Assembly: GCF_000327385.1 (NCBI RefSeq) | Contig: NW_008707710.1 | Coordinates: 186,001-250,000 of the forward strand | Reading direction: 5' to 3' | From: Lottia gigantea | Lineage: Eukaryota > Mollusca > Gastropoda > Lottiidae | Length of the DNA: 64,000 nt | Shown: positions 22,272-34,230 of the stretch, one piece after another | How the letters are laid out: every line of letters starts with the position of its first letter | Position numbering within the stretch: position 1 is the first letter of the stretch | Made by a program: the position numbers and the translations under genes | Notes under the pieces: generated by a model | Seen by the model: only the letters and a program-made list of their open reading frames with translations | Database searches by the model: none | What the model was told of the DNA's origin: nothing

Positions 22272-23335
22272 TTTGGTAATAGAACACATTTCATTTTTCA
22301 TCAAATAGAACTTTCTTCAACTTGGCAATGGAACTCATTTTCAGATTTCATCAAATAGAACTCATTTCAGCATTCATCAAATAGAAATTTCTTAAACTCG
22401 GCAATGGAACTCATTTTCAGTTTTCATCAAATAGAACACATTTCAGCTTTCATCAAATAGAACTTTCTTCAACTTGGCAATGGAAATCATTCTCCGCTTT
22501 CATCAAATAGAACTTTCTTCAACTTGGCAATGGAAATCACTTTCAGCTTTCATCAATAGAACTTTTTTCTACTTGGCAATGGAAATCATTTTCAGCTTTC
22601 ATCAAATAAACTTTCTTCTGCTTGGCAATGGAAATCATTTTCAGCTTTCATCAAATAGAACTCATTTCAGCTTTCATCAAATAGAACTTTCTTAAATAAG
22701 GCAATGGATCTCATTTTCAGTTTTCATCAAATAGAACTCATTTCAGCTTTCATCAAATAGAACTTTCTTCAACTTGGCAATGGAACTCATTTTTAGATTT
22801 CATTAAATAGAACACATTTCAGCTTTCATCAAATAGAACTTTCTTCAACTCGGCAATGGAAAACATTTCAGCTTTCATCAAATAGAACTTTCTTCTACTT
22901 GGCAATAGAACTCATTTTCAGCTTTTATCAAATAGAACTTTCTTCTTCTTTGCAATGGAACTCATTTTGTGCTTTCATCAAATAGAACTTTCTTCTTCTT
23001 GGCAATGGAACTCATTTTCAGCGATCATCAAATAGAACTTTCTTAAACTTGGCAATGGAACTCATTTTCAGCTTTTATCAAATAGAACTTTCTTCTACTC
23101 AGCAATGGAACTCATACTCAGCTTTCATCAAATAGAACTTTCTTCTACTCAGCAATGGGACTCATGCTTTCATCAAATAGAACTCAATTCAGCTATCATC
23201 AAATTCTTCAACATGGTAATAGAACTCATTTCAGCTTTCATCAAATAGAACTTTCTTCAATATGGTAATAGAACATATTTGGCAATGGGATTCATTTTCA
23301 GCTTTCATCAAGTAAAACTTGCTCCAACTTCTAGC
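22272..23335 (+). repeat. Compound minisatellite, 26- and about 51-bp units
   Basis: Long units (AGCTTTCATCAAATAGAACT, then TTCTTCAACTTGGCAATGG, then AACTCATTTTC) alternate with short ones that lack the middle part (CATCAAATAGAACTCATTTC). About 20 long units are present, with 5-15% divergence and small deletions. The 73-codon frame at 22,474-22,695 simply reads through units. Confidence 0.9.
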
Positions 23336-24367
23336 AAAGACAAATGATCATAAGTGTTAATGGAACTAATTATCATCTGTAATCAAATAGAACAGTCAAA
23401 CAAAACAAATTTCAGCTTTCAACAAATGTAACTTATTGCCTATATAAAAAAAAGAAGCTTTATTCAAAACAGAGGCAATTTTCAGCTTTCAGCATACAGA
23501 AGTAATTTCAGCTTTCTTTAAATTGTCAAGAAAATGCGAAGCTCAATATCAGGATTTAGATCTCCCTTTTGACCTTGTGTCTGTTGTTTCCTTTCAAAAA
23601 GAATCTTTACGTTCTGTCAGCAGAATTTTGAGGCAATAAATAATAGACTTTAAGATAAAAAATATCGAGAAAGTATTGAAAATAATGGGAAAAAATGATA
23701 AGGCTTTTAATCGTACCAGAACACATTAGAAAATATGACCAGCTTTTAAGAGATCAGAGTCATAAAATACAAGAGATAAGATAAGGTAGGAAAAATCTTA
23801 AATCCCACTAATCACCGATAAAAAACATAATATATTACCTTTCATCCTGGTTGGCTAAAAAAAATGGAAGGAAAATATTTTGTTAACATCAAAAATCAAA
23901 AAAGATAGGCCTTGCAACTTATTACAAAATATGCCTTTATTTCTAAAATACCAAAGCAACACTTATACTGTTAATACAGTATACACTATATTATGATGAT
24001 AAGTTATCAAAGACAAATCAATACAAGTTCTGGATTTTACTTAAACAAGCCATAAGTTTAAATCTAAATCCTGCTTTGAGCTTAATCAGCATTCAAGACA
24101 AATTTCTGTATTCATAAAAGCTAAGAAATTGTTACATTTTGTAGCTGAAAGCTGAAACTTAGTTGAACAAAATCACATAATTAAAAACTTGTCATACACA
24201 AAATTCTTTCCTATAAAAAAAAACAATTTCTTATAACTAAATAAAAATCATTTCCATATCTGCATCAATCTGCTATTTCAAATTTCAAATAAAAAACACA
24301 CAATATTTTCTTTCAAGAACGTTCATCCATTTTCCTTTTTATAGCTTTTTTTCCTTCCAATAAAATT
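23336..24367. other. AT-rich spacer
   Basis: No gene or dispersed repeat identified. The first 200 bp still contains stray minisatellite words (TTTCAGCTTTC), consistent with decayed array edges. Confidence 0.5.
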
Positions 24368-24719
24368 TCTAGAACAGCTCTCTGATTCCTTTCTCTAATT
24401 TTCTTGTAATTTCTAGAACAGCTCTCTGATACCTTTCTCTAATTTTCTTGTAATTTCTAGAACAGCTCTCTGATTCCTTTCTCAAATTTTCTTGTAATTT
24501 CTAGAACAGCTCTCTGATTCCTTTCTCTAATTTTCTTGTAATTTCTAGAACAGCTCTCTGATTCCTTTCTCTAATTTTCTTGTAATTTCTAGAACAGCTC
24601 TCTGATTCCTTTCTCTAATTTTCTTGTAATTTCTAGAACAGCTCTCTGATTCCTTTCTCTAATTTTCTTGTAATTTCTAGAACAGCTCTCTGATTCCTTT
24701 CTCTAATTTTCTTGTTATT
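24368..24719 (+). repeat. 44-bp tandem repeat, exactly 8 units
   Basis: Units begin TCTAGAACAGCTCTCTGATT at 24,368, 24,412, 24,456 and so on to 24,676. They are almost identical; single changes include ATACC for ATTCC in unit 2 and CAAATT for CTAATT in unit 3. A broken ninth start (TCTAGACCAACC) follows at 24,720. Very recent expansion. The unit contains TCTAGA, and the preceding T gives TTCTAGAA. Confidence 0.97.
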
Positions 24720-25199
24720 TCTAGACCAACCTTTTAAATGTTAGTACACTAATGCTTTATACCAAACCTCCTTTAATTCCTTTCTCCTTTCCAGATCAAC
24801 TTTATAATTTCTTTCTGGATTATCTCTCTAATCCAGTTCCACTTTAGTATCTAACTTCTTGTTGAAACATAATAATCTGACAATTCACCTGTATAAGATA
24901 ATCTCTTGTACCTTTTAAGAATAAATAACACGCAATACTGCTAAAAAACTAGATCCATCAAATTCCGGTGATTACAACAACTGGCTGGAGTTTGATCTCA
25001 ATCCTTAGATAATCCGAAGATAATAACATATGCAAGGTACCTTTCCAATATACTTACAGCAACTGTTTAGTGCTAAAAGTTATTAAGTAAAAAATCTTGG
25101 CAAGTAAAAGTATTTTTAATTCACTATCAAGAAGAGGCTATTTATGATTAATTTATTCACACTTGATCCACATTCAAAATCTAATGATTCAAATCAAAT

Positions 25200-26480
25200 G
25201 TATCCAATACAGTGTTTCCTACTGTAAATCAAATGCATCCCACACGTTTCTAAATCAAATGTCTCCAAAACCTTATGATTCAAAGTCAAACATATTGAAT
25301 ACCTAATGTATCAAATCAAATGTATCCGAACACATTATGATTAAAAGTCATCAAATGTATCCAATACCTAATGTCTCAAATCAAATGTATCCAAAAACTG
25401 TAATGTTCAAAAATCAAATGTATCATAAACCTAATGTTTTGTGCTGTAAATCAAATGCAACCAACATATAATGTTTCAAAATCAACTGTACAAATACCTA
25501 ATGTTCAACATTCAAATGTATCCAATACCTAATGTCTCAAATCAAATGTATCCAAAAACTGTTCAAATATTAAATGTATCATAGACCTAATGATTTGTGC
25601 TGTAAATCAAATGCAACCAACATATAATGTTTCAAAATCAACTGTACAAATACCTAATGTTCAACATTCAAATGTATCCAATACCTAATGTCTCAAATCA
25701 AATGTATCCAAAAACTGTAATGTTCAAAAATCAAATGTATCATAAACCTAATGTTTTATGCTGTAAATCAAATGCAACCAACATATAATGTTTCAAAATC
25801 AACTGTACAAATACCTAATGTTCAACATTCAAATGTATCCAATACCTAATGTCTCAAATCAAATGTATCCAAAAACTGTTCAAATATTAAATGTATCATA
25901 AACCTAATGTTTTGTGCTGTAAATCAAATGCAACCAACATATAATGTTTCAAAATCAACTGTACAAATACCTAATGTTCAACATTCAAATGTATCCAATA
26001 CCTAATGTCTCAAATCAAATGTATCCAAAAACTGTTCAAATATTAAATGTATCATAGACCTAATGTTTTGTGCTGTAAATCAAATGCAACCAACATATAA
26101 TGTTTCAAAATCAACTGTACAAATACCTAATGTTCAACATTCAAATGTATCCAATACCTAATGTCTCAAATCAAATGTATCCAAAAACTGTTCAAATATT
26201 AAATGTATCATAAACCTAATGTTTTGTGCTGTAAATCAAATGCATCCAACACGTAATATTTCAAAATCAACTGTACAAATACCTAATGTTCAACATTCAA
26301 ATGTATCCAATACCTAATGTCTCAAATCAAATGTATCCAAAAACTGTTCAAATATTAAATGTATCATAAACCTAATGTTTTGTGCCGTAAATCAAATGCA
26401 TCCAACACGTAATATTTCAAAATCAACTGTACAAACCTTATGTTTCAATATATCCAAACGCACAATGTTACAAATCAAAT
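25200..26480 (+). repeat. 156-bp higher-order tandem repeat
   Basis: GTGCTGTAAATCAAATGCAA recurs at 25,441, 25,597, 25,758, 25,914, 26,070, 26,226 and 26,382, giving spacings of 156, 161, 156, 156, 156 and 156. Each unit is itself built of about five related sub-units of 25-35 bp (TCAAATGTATCCAA, ACCTAATGT). At both margins the sub-units continue in less regular order. One unit is 5 bp longer. Typical satellite-like higher-order structure; short frames inside are not genes. Confidence 0.95.
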
Positions 26481-26824
26481 GTATCCAAACACAACTAACA
26501 AATAATGTTTTAAAACCAAATGTATCCATTAATAACAAAAAAAAACCATCTAATTACATTTCAAAATCAAAATAATGTTTCCAATTCCTATTTGTTTGTG
26601 CTGTCAGTGAAATGCATCCAACAGTTGATGTTAAAAAAATCCCATGTTTTGATACCTAGTACTGTACAGAACTACTGGCTCATAGAATTGCATCAGAGTT
26701 AGCCTGCTTTGAAGTAGAAAATTACTTTCACACCAAAACATATTTATCAAGTCACAAAGACAGGTGGTATTCTTAGAAAACTTGTCTTACATATTACAGC
26801 TACTCTACTTGTTTCAATAACCCA

Positions 26825-27325
26825 TAGTTTAAAGAAGCTATACCAGAATTTTATTTCACATTTCCATTAACCAGTATATTATGAGTTTAAAGAAGCTCTC
26901 CAAGAATAATGACACAGTATCTCAATATGCATAAATTCAATATCACAATAACCTAATATAAATAATTTTAAAGAAGCTATACCAAAATTTTTTTTCATAC
27001 ATATATAACCATTGTATGTGTCATTTTACACAAGCTATCTCAAGAAAATATCACAATAACCCAATATGAATATATTTAAAGGAGCTATCCCACAATAATG
27101 ACATAAAAAACCCTATATTATTATGAATAAATTTAAAAGGGGCATCCAAAATAACATCACAATAACCTAATGTGAATAAGTTTAAAGAAGCTATACCTTA
27201 TACTGTTATTTCTATAACCTGATATGCATCGATTTGAAGGAGCTATCCCAGGATAAAATCACAAACCAAATATGAATAACTTTAAAGAAGCTGTACCACA
27301 ACATAAGTTCATATTTATCATACAG
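26825..27325 (+). repeat. Degenerate tandem repeat, about 55-75-bp unit
   Basis: Seven to nine irregular copies of ATCACAATAACCTAATATGA, then ATA-TTTAAAG(A/G)AGCTAT and CC. Divergence is high and unit length varies, so the array is older than its neighbours. Confidence 0.75.
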
Positions 27326-27333
27326 CTATCCTA

Positions 27334-27496
27334 AATATGAAATAACAAGATCAGATGAAATAACAAGATCAGATGAAATAACATGAAATTACAAGATGGC
27401 ATGAAATAACCAGATAGCATGAAATAACATGAAATAACAAGATGGCATGAAATAACATGAAATAACATGAAATAACATGAAATAACATGAAATAAC
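27334..27496 (-). repeat. 10-bp and about 18-bp minisatellite
   Basis: Repeats of ATGAAATAAC, with AGATCAG or AGATGGC inserts in the first part and pure 10-mers in the last 60 bp. The minus-strand frames crossing it (79 and 94 codons) owe their length to the repeat. Confidence 0.9.
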
Positions 27497-28204
27497 ACTG
27501 AGCCCTGACACTGTGCTTTTTTATCACTACACTGCACCTCATAAAATAAAAACACCTCATAAAGAGACAAAAATGAAAAAAATATTGATACATTGTCTCA
27601 GAATTTCTGAAGAATTCTATCATGAAACGCATTTTTGTGAGTTCATAAATCAAAAGAACAAAATAAAGAACAAATAACTTCCTGCAGACGTCATTAAAAA
27701 AAAAGTCCTCTTAGACTTTCTAATTACAGAGCTTCAAAGACCACATCAACTTTTGAGAATCAGACGCAAGAATGAAAATTGAGAAAATGGCTGTTGTGAA
27801 CCAAACATCATATCTAGTTGCTGTGTTGAAATTTCAGACATTTTACAGGAAATTGGAAAAGAACCAAAAAAAACCCAAATTATCTGTATGCACTAAAAAA
27901 CACTAAAAACTTTCTTCCAATAAAATATATTACATGAAATGAATTAAATTAAATCAAATAAAATTCAACTTGACTTTTCCAAACTTGGCTAATGAGGAAG
28001 AAGAACACCATAAAGTGCGCAATGAGTACATTTATCAAGCAGTTCACCTTTCCTTTATCAATATTAAACTGTTTTAGACATGCCTAATCTGTTGTACAAG
28101 AAGGCTTAATTTCTTAAACAATTCACATGACAGGGTGAAACTATGGGCTACTTTGGGTTTGTTATGATTGAAATGAAAAATATAAGAAAATATCACAAAA
28201 TTCA
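27497..28204. other. AT-rich spacer
   Basis: No gene, no repeat copy found elsewhere in the window, no convincing splice sites. Confidence 0.5.
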
Positions 28205-28576
28205 GTTTGATATGCCAGGTATGTCTTGATAGATGTCTTGATATGTCAGCTACGTCTTGATACGTCTTGATATGTCAGGTATTTCTCGATATGTCAGGTA
28301 TGTCTCGATATGTCAGGTATGTCTCGATATGTCAGGTGTGTCTTGATATGTCAGGTATGTCTTGATATGTCAAGTATGTCTTGGTATGTCTAGATATGTC
28401 AGGTATGTCTTGATATGTCTAGATATGTCATGGTATGTCAGGTATGTCTTAGTATGTCTTGATATGTCAGGTATGTCTCGATATGTCAGGTATGTCTTGA
28501 TATGTCTTGATATGTCAGGTATGTCTTGATATGTCAGGTACGTCATGTTATGTCAGGTACGTCTCGATACGTCGGG
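28205..28576 (+). repeat. 19-bp minisatellite (TATGTCAGGTATGTCTTGA)
   Basis: About 18-19 units of TATGTCAGGTATGTCTTGA with C/T changes (CTTGA/CTCGA) and occasional loss of half a unit. Imperfect, with somewhat more variants than the 19-bp array that follows 300 bp later. Confidence 0.93.
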
Positions 28577-28866
28577 ATCAAATACAAACCCTCAGCATAA
28601 CAAATCACAACAGTCACCTCTTCATCAGATAGAAAATACATAACTTTACTCACACAATCAAAAGACCAAAAATTAAAATTATGCACTCATTACCACAGAG
28701 GAAATTATAAATAAACCTATTCTTCATACACACTTTAACGTACCAAGTTTAAGAAAAAACGACTGTGAAGTATCACTCTACTACACTAATAGTCAAACAG
28801 AACTCATTAAATTTAATGATGTGTCTCACTAATTAATATATCAAGTCATTAGGTCTTATTATTAAC

Positions 28867-29417
28867 AGAGATGGTTTCAATTCAGAGAGATGGTTCTATT
28901 TCATAGAGATGGTTCCATTTCAGAGAGATGGTTCTATTTCAGAGAGATAGTTCCATTTCAGAGAGATGGTTCTATTTCAGAGAGATGGTTCCATTTCAGA
29001 GAGATGGTTCTATTTCAGAGAGATGGTTCTATTTCAGAGAGATGGTTCTATTTCAGAGAGATGGTTCTATTTCAGAGAGATGGTTCCATTTCAGAGAGAT
29101 GGTTCTATTTCAGAGAGATGGTTCTATTTCAGAGAGATGGTTCCATTTCAGAGAGATGGTTCCATTTCAGAGAGATGGTTCTATTTCAGAGAGATAGTTC
29201 TATTTCAGAGAGATGGTTCTATTTCAGAGAGATGGTTCTATTTCAGAGAGATGGTTCTATTTCAGAGAGATAGTTCCATTTCAGAGAGATGGTTCTATTT
29301 CAGAGAGATGGTTCTATTTCAGAGAGATGGTTCTATTTCAGAGAGATGGTTCCATTTCAGAGAGATGGTTCTATTTCAGAGAGATGGTTCTATTTCAGAG
29401 AGATGGTTCTATTTCAG
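28867..29417 (+). repeat. 19-bp minisatellite, 29 units
   Basis: Twenty-nine units of AGAGATGGTTCTATTTCAG in 551 bp, with no length change. Variation is limited to a few sites (TTCT/TTCC, ATGG/ATAG). Because 19 is not divisible by 3, all three plus frames read the same cyclic 19-residue word (MVLFQRDGSISERWFYFRE) from different starts, and all stay open, giving frames of up to 172 codons. This is a property of a stop-free unit, not evidence for a gene: no start context, no splice sites and no unique coding sequence attached. Confidence 0.97.
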
Positions 29418-29740
29418 TAAAATTATGTCCTTTGATAATAACACTGTCTTGATGCTACTCAGAGCCATATTACAATCAGAATAAGGATGGAAAACCCATT
29501 TTATTCCAATACTACAATATCTAAGGGTTTAAATAGGATGGGCATCACCCATCACCATGTTTAACAGAGTTTTACCATGCATTTTTAGTACCCAAAAAAC
29601 CTGTAACAAAGTGAGAGTTTTTATAACCTCAGAGTCTACCCTTTTGACCATTACCCATGCATTTACAACACTGCAGTCAGACTCAGAATTTAAATCCAAT
29701 GTAATCCTCAGAAAGGATATTCCTGTCTTCTAATTTTCTT

Positions 29741-30019
29741 TTAAAGGGATTGTAAAAAGGTTTATTAATTTTTTTAACTACTTCAGGGACACTGATAGCA
29801 TCAATTTGCAGCATTCCAATTTTCAATTAGATGTCTGTGATTCCTGCAATTCCACTAAAACGAAGTGTTTGGTTATGTCCCTAATTGCAAAATAGGCCCT
29901 TCGCAATTTGTGAAAAAACTAGTTGTAGAGGATGTTTGAGGAGTCACAGACATCTGATTGGAAATTGGAATGGTGCATACATATAAAAAATTTAGAAAAC
30001 CTCTTTACAATCCCTTTAA
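29741..30019. mobile_element. TTAA-flanked MITE, family S
   Basis: The ends TTAAAGGGATTGTAAAAAGG and CCTCTTTACAATCCCTTTAA form about 25 bp of inverted repeat inside TTAA. A sub-terminal inverted stretch (AATTTTCAATTAGATGTCTG on the left, CAGACATCTGATTGGAAATT on the right) extends the pairing. 279 bp, single copy in the window, no coding capacity. Ends of piggyBac type. Confidence 0.85.
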
Positions 30020-30351
30020 GACATATATCGTTATCTCCTTTAATCAGAATAGTTAACAAGTTTCCTCATTAAAATTAGCTAGTTTCAAATTTCAAACAGT
30101 CTAATTGGTGAAGTGACTAAACATATGGTTTGTATAAACACCATTACAGAGCAATTTAAATTCTGTAAAAGCTGTTCATATTCAGTAGAGGAATGAATTA
30201 AAATAGTTTTAACAGAAAAACAAAAATATGCCAAAATATGAAGGTATTTGTAACCTTAGACTATAGTATTAAGATTAGATTGAATAATTTAAGTGATACT
30301 ACGTCTTAGAATAAACATAAAATTTAAGAATATTAACTTAGCCAATAAGAG

Positions 30352-30570
30352 CCAGTAGATATACCTGGTGTCATAAATAACATAACAGGATCCTTATATA
30401 ATCTGATAAATCCAAAAAACCTGTTAATTATCCATATATATGTAATTAACTATTGAAAAACGCTTAGTATTAAGATTAATAATTACTTAGTTTTATGAAG
30501 TTTCTAATTTTCCAGATTTTACAGGGATTCTGTTGTAACTTTATGACATCAGGTAAGTTCACTGATGAAT
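30352..30570. mobile_element. Short MITE, family O copy 2
   Basis: TACCTGGTGTCATAAATAAC is inverted, with changes, in TTTATGACATCAGGTA. Right-flank words (CTGATGAATATATAC) match copy 1 at 3,032-3,220. Overlapping 66- and 86-codon frames on the two strands just reflect the palindrome. Confidence 0.65.
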
Positions 30571-31216
30571 ATATACTCATATTGACCATTCTTGAGAACT
30601 TAAATTTTAGGTTCATTCTAAAACGTAATATCACTTTAAAATATGATATACTAGATTTTAAAAAACAAAAGTACAAAACTGATTTGACAAAATGAAAATA
30701 CCGAATACAACCCTCAGTCCTTTTTCTATGAGGCAAAAATCCATTTGTCTTTGAAGTCAGTTATGTGTTTCATTGTAAAGGTTTAGGTAGACTCTAAACA
30801 GTAAACACCTTTACCGAACACATCAAATAAGTCATATAATTAGCATCATATCATATTAAAACTTGTAAGTTTTTAAACAAAATTTACTTTATGTCAAATT
30901 CTGCATGAAGCCTTCTGGCCCGGCTTTAATATTCACTTTCCTAGGTAATAGAGCTCCATGCTATCCATCTAAATGAAAATAAGAATAAAATCTAGCAGAA
31001 CCCATCTATGCCTTCTGTTGTTCATGCAGATATTGCCAATTATATAACACTAACAATGGTGTATTATTAAAAACTGACTAATCCATATTGTTAGAGGAAA
31101 TTTTTTTTCTTAAATTGCAGACATACCAGATGTCAGAAACAAGATACAGATAACTTAATTTATCTTATATGACAGAGGAAGCAACATTTTGACAAATTCA
31201 TCCATTTAATCTAAAC

Positions 31217-31394
31217 AGAGGCCTCGTAGGCTACAGGCTTTGCAAATTAAAGATTCCTTGATTGTTTGAAAAAGAGTAGGCTCATGCTGCTGTCCTGGTA
31301 AAATTTCCTACATTGCACACTTAATGGTATTGGACATCTTCATTAGCCCATAAGGTGCAGAAAAGTAGGAAGTAAAACTACATTTCATTTTCAT
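31217..31394 (+). mobile_element. SINE family C, plus strand, 5'-truncated
   Basis: It reads CTACAGGCTTTGCAAATTAA, GTAGGCTCATGCTGCTGTCC, GCCCATAAGGTGCAGAAAAG and GTAAAACTACATTTCATTTT, the sense strand of family C without its tRNA head. It is flanked by TTTAATCTAAAC at 31,205-31,216 and 31,395-31,406, a perfect 12-bp target duplication. This shows that truncated copies insert by the normal route. Confidence 0.85.
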
Positions 31395-31784
31395 TTTAAT
31401 CTAAACCAGTTCATATTTAATAACTTCAAGAGAGTTTTTTGTCCATTCATAAAAACATGCTATCATACTTTGTAAAATTAAACATTTCCCACCAACAGAT
31501 TTAATATTACCAACAAAGCCTGAAGATATTAAAGATTATAGCATCATAAAATATGGTTGGTTTATTATTACTATGGAAACTAAGTTCAAACTAACCATGA
31601 AATTCTCATAACCCTTGTATAGCATACAACACCCAAAAATCTAATAGTATCGAAAAATTATTAAGTTCTGGTCCAAGCTTTATATTTACGTGTTGCAGTT
31701 ACAAAATCCAATTTTTTTATCAAGTACTAATGATCTAACGGCAAAAAATGAAAATAAAAGTCCAGCTAACTTTTCATAAGCAGA

Positions 31785-31857
31785 AAATCATTCATAAGTG
31801 AGCAATTATTTCGTAATGGAAAGTGATATCAGGTGTCTAAAGAGCAGGCATACCCTG
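31785..31857 (+). repeat. Family K fragment
   Basis: It holds AAGTGAGCAATTATTTCGTA, then AATGGAAAGTGATATCAGGT and GGCATACCCTGCT, matching 12,785-12,856. Only the right-hand part of the family is present. Confidence 0.55.
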
Positions 31858-32245
31858 CTCCCTGAAACTGAACTAACATTATTGCAAGATGTATATCAAG
31901 AATTTGCACAAAATACTGCAAAAAACAAAATATTGGCAAATATGTGATTTTTGTTTGAATATTTCTTACCAAGGATTATCAGATCTTGTTAACTGATAAT
32001 CTCTCAACAACCAATATGTGTTCTTGGTACTGTAAACATGTTTCTAATAACATGCTGCCCTAGGTAACACTTTCCACTCATCATTCTCTCAAGAAATGTC
32101 TGACTAAAAACAAAGCTTGGCAAAAACATCAGAGATAAACATCTTATCATTGCAGTATTGTTCCTGTATTTACAAATGTATATAAGACAACTTGACATTT
32201 CATCAACTTAGGTCAGGCTAGAACTGGGTGCTATTTCACAGATTG

Positions 32246-32768
32246 AGATAGTGGACCACAGCCATATACACCCATCGCGGCATGCGGATGGTAAATATTA
32301 AAGATTTTGGGGCAAGGGCAATAACTCTGCTTCTTACGGTCAAAAATAGCTCAAATTCGAACTTGATCTTCGTTTTAAGAATATGTCTACACATATTGAA
32401 ATTCATTTGATTCCATCAAAAAATCTAGTTTACTGTATCGAGGTTAAAGGGCGATAACTCCTCAAAACTGACGTAAGAGGCCTAAATCTTGAAAAAGCCT
32501 TAAATTTAATCAGAAGTAAATTAAACTTTCTTAAACCTTTCGATTTAGGTCCAATAACATCCATTTTAAGTTTCATCAAAATCGGTTGAAAACTAAGAGA
32601 GCAATAGCATATTAAAGATTTTGGGGCAAGGGCAATAACTCTGCTTCTAAAGGTCAAAAATAGCTCAAATTCAAACTTGATCTTCGTTTTATGAATATTT
32701 ATACACATACCGAATTTCATTTGATCCCAATGAAAAATCTATGTAGAGAGATGTGGGCGTATAATAAT
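32246..32768 (+). mobile_element. Family E dispersed element, copy 1
   Basis: It starts GATAGTGGACCACAGCCATA and ends ATGTGGGCGTATAATAATG. The centre (GGCGATAACTCCTCAAAACT to GAAAACTAAGAGAG) is almost identical to copy 2 at 53,393. A module of about 135 bp (TTTTGGGGCAAGGGCAATAA to the CGAATTTCATTTGAT-like block) occurs twice, near 32,300-32,430 and 32,615-32,745, with a few changes. Modules of this wording are, to my knowledge, common in mollusc genomes. Likely a non-autonomous transposon. The 96-codon minus frame inside is not a gene. Confidence 0.75.
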
Positions 32769-32924
32769 GAAATAAAACAATTTTACAAAATGACCTAAAC
32801 AATACAATTAATTATTTTCATTTTTGCGTACTGCATACAAAATATTGTGTCCAACAGCAGATTGTGTGATACAAAAGCAGTGAGAAACCATGTTTTCACA
32901 TGTGACTGATTCACCTCCAATAGG

Positions 32925-33155
32925 AGTTTTCAATTTTTCCATTACCCATCTCAGGGTCCTTGATTGATTTTATTACCCCTTCTTCCCCATAAATCATTAC
33001 TGTTTTGTGATTTTCTCTTAAAGTTTTCCCTTCAGTCCGTTTTATGTCAGTGAATATACACTGACTACATAAAACAATTTAAATTATTGTTGTTAAAAAC
33101 TTTTAACAAAATCACCCCTTTGGGGATAATCACCCCTCAAGTTGAATTAAAGGTA
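32925..33155 (+). repeat. Family Y repeat, copy 2
   Basis: A diverged match to 10,810-11,095 (CCCCTTCTTCCCC, TCTCTTAAAGTTTTCCCT, AATATACACTGACTA, ACCCCTTT). No open frame remains. Class unknown. Confidence 0.4.
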
Positions 33156-34066
33156 CCGGTATGGAAGAAACTTGAAAACTCAAAAAATTGTAAAATATGA
33201 GAATATTGAGAATAGAGATCTTTAGGCTTCTTTTTCTGGAATTTGAAAGAGAAATAGTCACAGAAATCACAAAAACAGGCATGTTAAATACTATGAAATG
33301 TTGAAAAAATTTCTTGTTTACTTTTGACTTTAATTTACATTTTCAGAATAGAACTCTGCTTCAGCCTTAACAACAGTGTAGTTTAACATGGATTAAAAAC
33401 AGATACAATAACATTTTCCTGTGATCAGATTGTTTTTCCTGAGTATGATTATATTCAGAATATTCAACAATGAAGCATTGAAAAGTTTGGGTTCAAGTTC
33501 ACCTGGTATAAGAATATATGTATGGTAAGGAATCTTACTTGAAACTAACCATTACATTTCTAGGAGATAAGGCAAATCAGAAAACACATCAATATTCACC
33601 CAAAAATTCCTTGAACGTATTTCCTTTACCTTTATCTAGTGTATCAACATAGCTTACATTCAGGTAATTCAACATTTAACATAACTTTCAATTTCTTCCA
33701 AGGCCATTTTTTTTTTAATGGTATCTATTTTCATTTCAATCAACCCAATTACTAAAACATGGCATCAGTACAGTTGACAGACAATAGCAGGAGTTGGCAT
33801 CATAATAATAGAAAACAAGAAAAGAATTGTTCATCTGTTATACTGTGTCTGGTAAATAACTTCAAAGTAAATATAGAACTGTTTAATACAATGGTTATTT
33901 ACTGTAGGCTTTATCTACTGCTGATTGAAAATAACATAATTTCTTATAATTATAATCTTATGAAGTGTGCAATGAGGGAAAATTTGCCAGCATAACAAGA
34001 TTAGCGTACTATTAATAGTGGATGTGTCTCGCACGAAGCTGACTACACTATTTACAAAACACCTCA
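33156..34066. other. Unassigned, with a SINE scrap
   Basis: AT-rich. At 33,963-34,010 GAAGTGTGCAATGAGGGAAA and TTGCCAGCATAACAAGATTAGC match the family C body on the minus strand: a small decayed fragment. The 78-codon frame at 33,759 ends in it and is not supported. Confidence 0.45.
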
Positions 34067-34230
34067 TGGTGATCTGGTTGTATCTCATGATTTTACCATT
34101 ATAATAGTGGTACCTGATAATACTTCTCTTTTGAGGATTCCATTACTATACAACTTTTACTCCTGATTTTGCCATTCTCCAGATGTTTGATTGACAGAAT
34201 TTTTTTGGGTGAGATTTTTCTTTTTACTGC
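34067..34230 (-). repeat. Family N repeat, copy 2
   Basis: The reverse complement of 20,185-20,338 (here CTGGTTGTATCTCATGATTT, GGATTCCATTACTATACAAC). Two copies show dispersal; the mechanism is unknown. Confidence 0.6.

Noticed and set aside
27331-27653. Minus-strand frames of 79 and 94 codons
   Set aside because: They read through the ATGAAATAAC minisatellite; the repeated cyclic peptide is a product of the 10-bp period.
28890-29484. Long overlapping plus-strand frames up to 172 codons
   Set aside because: They arise from a stop-free 19-bp tandem unit readable in all frames; no unique coding sequence or start context.
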